A DNA stretch of 64,000 nucleotides from Rhodococcus sp. P1Y. GTDB taxonomy: Bacteria; Actinomycetota; Actinomycetes; Mycobacteriales; Mycobacteriaceae. This document shows positions 58,775 to 64,000 of this stretch, one piece after another; the first letter of the stretch is position 1; every line of letters begins with the position of its first letter. The notes below the pieces were generated by a model that was not told the origin of the DNA, made no database searches, and was given only the letters and a program-made list of their open reading frames with translations. The position numbers were made by a program, and so were the translations under genes. The stretch spans positions 5,724,001-5,788,000 of the forward strand of contig NZ_CP032762.1 of assembly GCF_003641205.1 (NCBI RefSeq). The letters run 5' to 3'.

Positions 58775-59353
58775 TCATGACGTGCGAAGCAGGCCCTCCA
58801 GAGCACGAAGGCACAGGTCTCTGACGTCGTCTTCACTGATCGTTTTTCGATCGAGCCAGTCCACGCACACGGTTCGCACGAACGACACCCATCCCCGCAG
58901 AGCCGTCCTGGTGACGTCGTCGTCGCGCATCTCTTCCGGAAGAGCAGCAAGAATTCTCTGCTGCTGAATTTCGAGTTCCGCCGTCAGAATTGCCTGAATC
59001 TCCGTGTCGCCGAGCATCGCGCCGCGATTGATGGCACGAACACCGTGTTCGTGCTCGACCGCATACCGGATGTAGGCGTCGAGTCCTGCGGCGACCTGTT
59101 CGCCGACCGGTAGCGACGTGTCCGGCGCCGTGATCTCCAGGATGCGAGCCGACTCCGCCTTCATGATCTCGGAGAAGAAATCTCGCTTCGACGAGAAGTA
59201 GTGGTACATCAGACCGCGGGATACCCCTGCGAGATCGGCGACCTCTTCGATCCACACCTCTTCGTAGGGGCGATCGGCGAACAGCTTCGAACCGATGTCG
59301 AGCAGCTGGGCCCTCCTGGCGTCGGGAGAGAGTCGTTTCCGAGGGCTTGTCAT
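58775..59353 (-). CDS. TetR-family regulator divergent from P450
   Basis: A 192-residue TetR repressor. HTH at residues about 14-58: AQLLDIGSKLFADRPYEEV, then IEEVADLAGVSRGLMYHYFSSKRDF with VSRGLMYHYF as recognition helix. The C-terminal ligand domain is helical. It is divergent from the CYP102-like P450 gene. In Bacillus the P450-BM3 gene is repressed by Bm3R1, also a TetR protein, and fatty acids or barbiturates induce it; a similar circuit is likely here. Candidate operators are direct repeats at 59382-59428. Confidence 0.87.
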   Translation of the reverse strand: MTSPRKRLSPDARRAQLLDIGSKLFADRPYEEVWIEEVADLAGVSRGLMYHYFSSKRDFFSEIMKAESARILEITAPDTSLPVGEQVAAGLDAYIRYAVEHEHGVRAINRGAMLGDTEIQAILTAELEIQQQRILAALPEEMRDDDVTRTALRGWVSFVRTVCVDWLDRKTISEDDVRDLCLRALEGLLRTS

Positions 59354-59381
59354 CGCTGGTCGATCGTACTACTTGACACGG

Positions 59382-59428
59382 GTTCAGCAGCGAGTACGTT
59401 TTCTATTGTATCCGAGTTCAGTAACGAG
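59382..59428 (+). promoter_or_regulatory. Direct repeats in TetR/P450 control region
   Basis: GTTCAGCAGCGAG (59382-59394) and GTTCAGTAACGAG (59416-59428) are 34 bp apart, in the 88-bp divergent gap. TTGACA at 59373-59378 may be a -35 for the P450. Two half-sites on one face fit binding by two TetR dimers. Confidence 0.45.
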
Positions 59429-59441
59429 CGAAGGGCTCCCC

Positions 59442-60830
59442 ATGGTCGCCGACGTCGCAGCACGAACAGCCGAGCTCCCACATCCGCCCAAGAGAGTCCC
59501 AGTTCTGGGCGATGTCGTCGGAGTACACGCGTCGACGCCGGTGCAGGACTCCATCGCGTTGGCGAAGACGCTGGGTCCGATCTTCGAACGCGTGGTCCTC
59601 GGCCGCCGGTACGTGCTGGTCTCGGGAGCCGACATGGCGGGCGAACTGTGCGACGAAGAACGCTTCGGAAAGTACGTCTCCCCCGCCATCGAAGGGCTCC
59701 GGTCGATCGGCGGCGACGGACTCTTCACCGCCTACTCCCACGAACCCAATTGGCAGAAGGCCCACGACCTCCTACGGCCCGCCTTCACACAAAGTGCAAT
59801 GCGCGGCTACCACGCGATCATGCTCGACGTGGCCACCGACCTCGTAGCGCACTGGAGTTCACGAACAACCGTCGACGTGTCCTCCGACATGACGAAACTG
59901 ACGCTCGACACCATCGGACGAACCGGATTCAGCTACGGGTTCGATTCTTTCCAGCGCGAACGACCACACCCGTTCGTCGACGCCATGGTCGGCGTTCTGT
60001 CCCACAATCAGCGTCGCGAACTGGTGCCGATCCCGTGGCTCGCCGACATCATGTTCCGACGAGCCGACCGCAGGAACGAAAACAATCAGCGTTACCTCGC
60101 CGAGGTACTCGACGACATCGTTCGCACCAGGCGCGACTCCGGGACGTCCGGCGCGGGCGACCTACTCGACATCATGCTCGACGCCGCCAGGGACTCGAAC
60201 AATCCGAATGCGTTGAGCGAGATCAATATTCGGCAGCAGATCCTGACGTTTCTGATTGCGGGTCACGAGACCACCTCCGGCGCACTGTCGTTCGCGCTGT
60301 TCTACCTGGCGCAGAATCCCCAGATTGCGGATGCAGCTCGCGCCGAGGTCGACGAGGTATGGGGAACCGACGTGCCCGCGTTCGAGCAGGTCCCCAAACT
60401 TCGACTGGTCAGGCGCATCCTCGACGAAGCGCTTCGCCTGTGGCCGACCGCACCGGCTTTTGCGCGCCAAGCACGTGAGGACACCGTCATCGGCGGGGTG
60501 CACACCATGAAGCAGGGCGACTGGGCGTTCGTATTGATTCCCGGATTGCACCGAGACCCAGTGTGGGGCTCCGACACCGACGCCTTCGATCCCGACCGCT
60601 TCCTCTCCGCCAACATTCGCTCGCGCCCCGGACATGTCTACAAGCCGTGGGGCACCGGCGAACGCGCGTGCATCGGACGGCAGTTCGCTATTCACGAGGC
60701 AGTCCTCGTGCTCGGAATGATTCTGCACAGGTTCGAGTTTCACCCCGATCCGTCGTACCGGCTGAAGATCGAAGAACGACTGACGCTGATGCCGAAGGAC
60801 TTCCGGTTGACCTTATCGGTCAGGAAGTAG
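59442..60830 (+). CDS. Cytochrome P450, CYP102-like haem domain without reductase
   Basis: A 462-residue P450 whose whole length resembles the haem half of P450-BM3 (CYP102A1): FGKYVSPAIEGLRSIGGDGLFTAY, NWQKAHDLLRPAFTQSAMRGYHAIM (residues about 104-128), I-helix FLIAGHETTSGAL, ExxR as DEALRLW, and haem loop KPWGTGERACIGRQFA with Cys410. BM3-type enzymes hydroxylate fatty acids at subterminal carbons. Unlike BM3, the frame stops right after the haem domain and no diflavin reductase follows; the 3' end overlaps antisense dinB by 18 bp. It must use separate redox partners. ATG 59442 has AAGGG upstream. Confidence 0.87.
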   Translation: MVADVAARTAELPHPPKRVPVLGDVVGVHASTPVQDSIALAKTLGPIFERVVLGRRYVLVSGADMAGELCDEERFGKYVSPAIEGLRSIGGDGLFTAYSHEPNWQKAHDLLRPAFTQSAMRGYHAIMLDVATDLVAHWSSRTTVDVSSDMTKLTLDTIGRTGFSYGFDSFQRERPHPFVDAMVGVLSHNQRRELVPIPWLADIMFRRADRRNENNQRYLAEVLDDIVRTRRDSGTSGAGDLLDIMLDAARDSNNPNALSEINIRQQILTFLIAGHETTSGALSFALFYLAQNPQIADAARAEVDEVWGTDVPAFEQVPKLRLVRRILDEALRLWPTAPAFARQAREDTVIGGVHTMKQGDWAFVLIPGLHRDPVWGSDTDAFDPDRFLSANIRSRPGHVYKPWGTGERACIGRQFAIHEAVLVLGMILHRFEFHPDPSYRLKIEERLTLMPKDFRLTLSVRK

Positions 60831-62009
60831 CGGGACGGAGAGTCCCGTATCGCGACCCAGTAGCACGCCCCTCGTCAGGGACTTCTTACCGAACTTGTTG
60901 TGAACGTCGTCGAGGGCCAGATCCAGGGCAGACGCGCTCGGGGCATCCTGCGGCCCGTCGAACTGAAGCTCCAACTGCTCGGCACCCGAGCGCTCGATGT
61001 TGGCCACCGTCACGCCGACCAGCGTGATGCCCTGATCGGCGATCAACGGCGCGGCCTCGCGCAACAGCGCCAACGCCGCGTCCAGGATGTCCTGGGTATC
61101 GGCGGTGGCGCGGCGCAGGGTGTGCGAGCGGGTGATTGCGGTGAAGTCGGCGAAACGCAGCCTGAGAACTACGGTCCTGCCCGTCCGCTCGGCGGCGCGC
61201 ATCCGCTGGGTCACCCTGTCCACCAGTGCGATGAGCGACGCTTCGACCTCGGTGGGCGACGTCGGCCCCCGACCGAGCGCATGCTGAGCTCCGATGGAAC
61301 TGCGTCCGCGGTAGGTCTGGACCCGCCGTGGATCACGATTGTTGGCGAGCGAGTACAGATGGTGCCCGGCACCTTTGCCGAGGATCGAAACGATGGACGC
61401 CTCGGACTGCGCGGCGATATCGCCGACCGTCACGATGTCGAAGGCATGCAGTTTCTCAGCCGTGACCTTGCCGACACCCCACAATCTCTCGATGTTCAGC
61501 GGGTGCAGGAATTCGAGTTCACGACCGGGCTCGACCAGAAGGAGACCATCCGGCTTGCCGACCGCGCTGGCCACTTTTGCCAGAAACTTCGTACTCGCAA
61601 TGCCGACGGTGATGGGCAGACCGACCTTGTCCTTGACCTCGCGGCGTAAACGTTCGGCAACCTGGACCGGCGTCCCGCGGATCTTGCTCATGCCGGTGAC
61701 GTCGAGAAACGCTTCGTCGACGGAAATTCCTTCGACGAGCGGGGTCGTGTCGTGAAAGATCTCGAACACAGCCTTGCTGGCCTCGATGTATGCGTCCATC
61801 CGCGGCGGAACGACGATGGCGTGCCGACACAACGCCCGAGCTTGCGACCCGCTCATCGGCGTGCGAACACCGAACGCCTTGGCCTCGTAACTGGCTGCGA
61901 GCACCACGCCGCCACCGACGAGGACAGGTTTGCCCCGCAGTCTTGGGTCGTCCCGTTGCTCGACCGACGCATAGAACGAGTCGAGATCGGCGTGCATGAT
62001 CACGAACAC
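60813..62009 (-). CDS. dinB: Y-family DNA polymerase IV
   Basis: A 398-residue translesion polymerase. Catalytic carboxylates are in MHADLDSFYASVEQ (first metal-site Asp) and VEGISVDEAFLDVTG (Asp-Glu); ASYEAKAFGVRTPM, a steric-gate region, VGIASTKFLAKVAS, and WGVGKVTAEKLHAFDIVTVGDI (helix-hairpin-helix, residues about 185-206) are complete. The C-terminus QLELQFDGPQD may contain a sliding-clamp-binding peptide (QLELQF). GTG 62009 is chosen; ATG 61997 is possible. No SOS box was recognised. It is 26 bp downstream of the antiporter gene. Confidence 0.9.
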   Translation of the reverse strand: MFVIMHADLDSFYASVEQRDDPRLRGKPVLVGGGVVLAASYEAKAFGVRTPMSGSQARALCRHAIVVPPRMDAYIEASKAVFEIFHDTTPLVEGISVDEAFLDVTGMSKIRGTPVQVAERLRREVKDKVGLPITVGIASTKFLAKVASAVGKPDGLLLVEPGRELEFLHPLNIERLWGVGKVTAEKLHAFDIVTVGDIAAQSEASIVSILGKGAGHHLYSLANNRDPRRVQTYRGRSSIGAQHALGRGPTSPTEVEASLIALVDRVTQRMRAAERTGRTVVLRLRFADFTAITRSHTLRRATADTQDILDAALALLREAAPLIADQGITLVGVTVANIERSGAEQLELQFDGPQDAPSASALDLALDDVHNKFGKKSLTRGVLLGRDTGLSVPLLPDR

Positions 62010-62035
62010 ATGTTCGCACGAGGGTCCGACACGTT

Positions 62036-63901
62036 TCAGGCAGTGAGGTGGTGGATGTAGCACCACCGCCAGTTCTCTCCCGGCTCGGCGGACTCCATGA
62101 CCGGGTGTGCGGTCTCGTGGAAGTGAACAGTCGCGTGCTGCTTGGGCGACGAGTCGCAACAGGCAACATGACCGCACTGCAGACACTGCCGCAGGGCAAC
62201 CCATTCCGTCCCGTCCCTGATGCATTCGCGGCAGGTGCCGTCGGACACGATCTCGGCAGCAGGAAAGTGATCGAGTTCCTCGCAACCCAGCCCCTGATGC
62301 GAGCGGAGTTCGTTCGACGTCCGGATGTCCCGGCGTGCCTCGCTCGCGACGTCGATCATCGATTCCTCGACGTCGAGCATCGCCAAGACCTCACCCACGA
62401 CCTCCGAGGGCACTGTGCCCGAACTCCGGATCTCGAGAATGCGGGCTCGTTCGGCGTTGATCATCGTCAGGCGCACACGCGCGTACAGCTCGCTCGGAGT
62501 TTCCTGATCCGCGGTGGTACCCAAGCGTTCCCATGCGGAGAAGTTCCGCTGGTCGACCCGTTGACGGACCAGCATATCGACTCCATGAGGATCCTCGTAG
62601 TCGAGTTCGTCGAGCGCCTTGTAACCGGCTTTCGACGCCTGCTGGAGCAGAGTGGCCCGTGCCAGCGCGTCGTCCATCGGGTCCGGAGACGGCACTTTGA
62701 GTCGCTTCGCCACGAGCGGGAGGGTCAGCCCCTGGACGAAGAGGGTGCCGGCGACGACGGTGAACGCGATCAGCAGCAGAATCTCTCGGTACTCGGTACC
62801 GATCGGAATGATGAATGCGGCAGCGAGGGTCACGACTCCGCGCATCCCCGCCCACCCGATGAGAAAGGTGTACCGCCACGACGGGACGACACCCGTCGAC
62901 GCGTCGGCAACCGGGCGGATCAGCGCGAAACGAGCGATGAACACCCACACCATCCGAATGCCGATGACTCCGAGGAGCGTGGCGACGCAGACACCGATGA
63001 TCGTCGTGGCCGACAACGAGCTGGTGCCTACGTCGCGTAGAAGCCAGGACGCCTGCAACCCGATCAGGAGGAAGACGGCATTCTCGAGGATGTACGCGAT
63101 GGTGCGCCAGTTGATTCGTTCGGCTATCCGCGACTGCGCCGACTGCAGGATCGGTGCCTTGTGCCCGAGAAGCAGACCGGCTATGACCACCGCGAGCACG
63201 CCCGACGCGTGTATCTCCTCGGCAACGAGGTACGCGGCGAACGGGACGATGAAGGAGATCGCGGTGTCGAGCACCGGATTGGTGAGTCGCTTGCGGAGCT
63301 TGGCGACGACAACGAACGTCACGAGTCCGACGGCGATTCCGCCACCTGCGGCGACGAAAAAATCGAGCCCTACCCGCCACGCCTGAACCGAATGCCCGAG
63401 CGCGAAGATCGCGGTACTGAGCGCGACGAGGGCCGTCGCGTCGTTCAGCAGCGACTCGCCCTCCAGGATTGTGACGACACGTCGTGGGAGTCCGATTCGT
63501 CGACCGATCGCCGTCGCTGCCACGGCGTCGGGTGGTGCGACGACTGCCCCGATCGCAAGCGCGGCCGGCCAGGAGATACCGGGCAGGATCGAGTGAACGA
63601 TGGCGCCGATCCCGAACGTCGTCGCGATGACGAGCACGACCGACAGCAGCAGGATCGATCGGCGATTGGCATTGAAATCCACCAGCGAGGAATGAATAGC
63701 CGTCGCGTACAACAACGGTGGCAGCAACCCGAGCAGCACCACCTCCGGTTCCAGGTGGACCTCCGGGACCCCGGGGATGTACGACACGGCCGCACCGACG
63801 ACGATCAAGAGCAGCGGGGGCGGTACATCCAGGCGTTCGGCGAGTGCAGCACCGGCAAGGACGCCGATCGCGAGCACCACCAACAAGACAGCGATCTCCA
63901 T
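62036..63901 (-). CDS. Na+/H+ antiporter fused to UBP-type zinc finger
   Basis: A 621-residue protein. Residues 1-410 form a CPA1-type Na+/H+ exchanger of 12 or so helices, with VVAPPDAVAATAIGRR, ILEGESLLNDATALVAL and the WAGMRGVVTLAAAF motif. Residues about 410-535 are a cytosolic helical linker. Residues about 545-615 form a zf-UBP domain: CRECIRDGTEW, CLQCGHVACCDSSP and HATVHFHETAHPVM, then WCYIHHL, with the Cys/His ligands intact. This fold binds ubiquitin in eukaryotes; its use in bacteria, which lack ubiquitin, is unknown, and it may sense or bind metal or a C-terminal peptide. Such fusions occur in other actinomycetes. Confidence 0.86.
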   Translation of the reverse strand: MEIAVLLVVLAIGVLAGAALAERLDVPPPLLLIVVGAAVSYIPGVPEVHLEPEVVLLGLLPPLLYATAIHSSLVDFNANRRSILLLSVVLVIATTFGIGAIVHSILPGISWPAALAIGAVVAPPDAVAATAIGRRIGLPRRVVTILEGESLLNDATALVALSTAIFALGHSVQAWRVGLDFFVAAGGGIAVGLVTFVVVAKLRKRLTNPVLDTAISFIVPFAAYLVAEEIHASGVLAVVIAGLLLGHKAPILQSAQSRIAERINWRTIAYILENAVFLLIGLQASWLLRDVGTSSLSATTIIGVCVATLLGVIGIRMVWVFIARFALIRPVADASTGVVPSWRYTFLIGWAGMRGVVTLAAAFIIPIGTEYREILLLIAFTVVAGTLFVQGLTLPLVAKRLKVPSPDPMDDALARATLLQQASKAGYKALDELDYEDPHGVDMLVRQRVDQRNFSAWERLGTTADQETPSELYARVRLTMINAERARILEIRSSGTVPSEVVGEVLAMLDVEESMIDVASEARRDIRTSNELRSHQGLGCEELDHFPAAEIVSDGTCRECIRDGTEWVALRQCLQCGHVACCDSSPKQHATVHFHETAHPVMESAEPGENWRWCYIHHLTA

Positions 63902-64000
63902 GCGCTGATTGTGCTCCCGCTGTCACCGGCAGGCAGCGCGTAGGTTCGTTTTCGCTCTGCTCCCAGTGGCTTCCTCAGCCGACGAGCCGGACGGGCATCG
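63902..64000. other. Window-end segment, nothing assigned
   Basis: Ninety-nine bases upstream of the antiporter gene up to the window edge. It should contain that gene's promoter, but I see no clear -10/-35, palindrome or start of another gene. Confidence 0.4.

Noticed and set aside
60831..61100. A frameshifted or decayed diflavin reductase after the CYP102-like P450
   Set aside because: The sequence is fully used by the 3' half of dinB on the other strand with intact polymerase motifs; no FMN- or FAD-binding signature was seen in any frame.
62010..62285. Longer DinB starting far upstream
   Set aside because: The added part is antisense-phase sequence inside the zinc-finger end of the antiporter gene; Y-family polymerases begin a few residues before the first metal-binding Asp.

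Overview
The window looks like chromosomal DNA of a high-GC, mycolic-acid-type actinomycete, most likely Rhodococcus or a close Nocardiaceae relative. The reasons are heavy use of GTG starts, long runs of ATGA/GTGA-coupled genes, a KstR-controlled cholesterol side-chain cluster, and a pyrE ... clpB / globin-reductase block in the same order I recall from Mycobacterium tuberculosis Rv0382c-Rv0385. I saw no tRNA, rRNA, CRISPR array, insertion sequence or phage gene. Coding density is very high and no gene-free stretch exceeds about 250 bp.

Region 1 (about 1-39.7 kb) is one large catabolic block built from several operons. They are: an MFS exporter/thioesterase pair divergent from a zinc alcohol dehydrogenase; a seven-gene minus operon (3528-8154) with a CoA ligase, two MaoC-type hydratases, a carveol-dehydrogenase-like SDR and SnoaL-like proteins; an eight-gene minus operon (10423-17637) with two CaiB-type CoA transferases, hydratases, a DUF35/Ltp-like pair and an aromatic-acid-type MFS transporter, divergent from a TetR gene; a ten-gene minus operon (18388-28285) with acyl-CoA dehydrogenases, a CoA ligase, a CitE-like lyase, a MaoC hydratase, an aldehyde dehydrogenase and a third CoA transferase; a thiolase-SDR-crotonase plus operon (28428-31119); a second carveol-dehydrogenase-like SDR coupled to a LivKHMGF-type ABC importer (31194-36567); and a plus operon with a GDSSGG hydrolase, a Baeyer-Villiger monooxygenase and an EthD protein (36787-39646). 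Together these could oxidise a cyclic alcohol to a ketone, convert it to a lactone, open the ring, activate the acid with CoA and degrade a branched chain. The closest known scheme is monoterpenoid breakdown (carveol / dihydrocarvone / menthol type), but the substrate is inferred. Several promoters of this block share an AT-rich element (core ATAATCATGA or close variants) lying 4-6 bp from a CRP/GlxR-like GTGA-N6-TCAC site, which suggests one regulon.

Region 2 (about 39.7-47.8 kb) is housekeeping: pyrE, a LemA protein, an SDR, two low-complexity membrane proteins, clpB with an HspR-type HAIR operator, and a divergent globin/FAD/NAD reductase.

Region 3 (about 47.8-57.2 kb) is a cholesterol side-chain degradation segment: a CoA ligase, homologues of Rv3520c, Rv3521, ltp4 and ltp3, a second F420-type LLM oxidoreductase, cyp125 and fadA5. 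Four KstR-type boxes (TnnAACnnGTTnnA) sit at the expected promoters.

Region 4 (57.2-64 kb) holds a stand-alone mraY homologue away from any dcw cluster, a DUF2277 gene, a TetR gene divergent from a P450 that resembles only the haem half of CYP102/P450-BM3, a Y-family polymerase (dinB), and a Na+/H+ antiporter fused to a UBP-type zinc finger. Palindromic intergenic repeats with a shared core recur at 10.4, 31.1, 39.6 and 54.6 kb, with a related hairpin at 3.0 kb.
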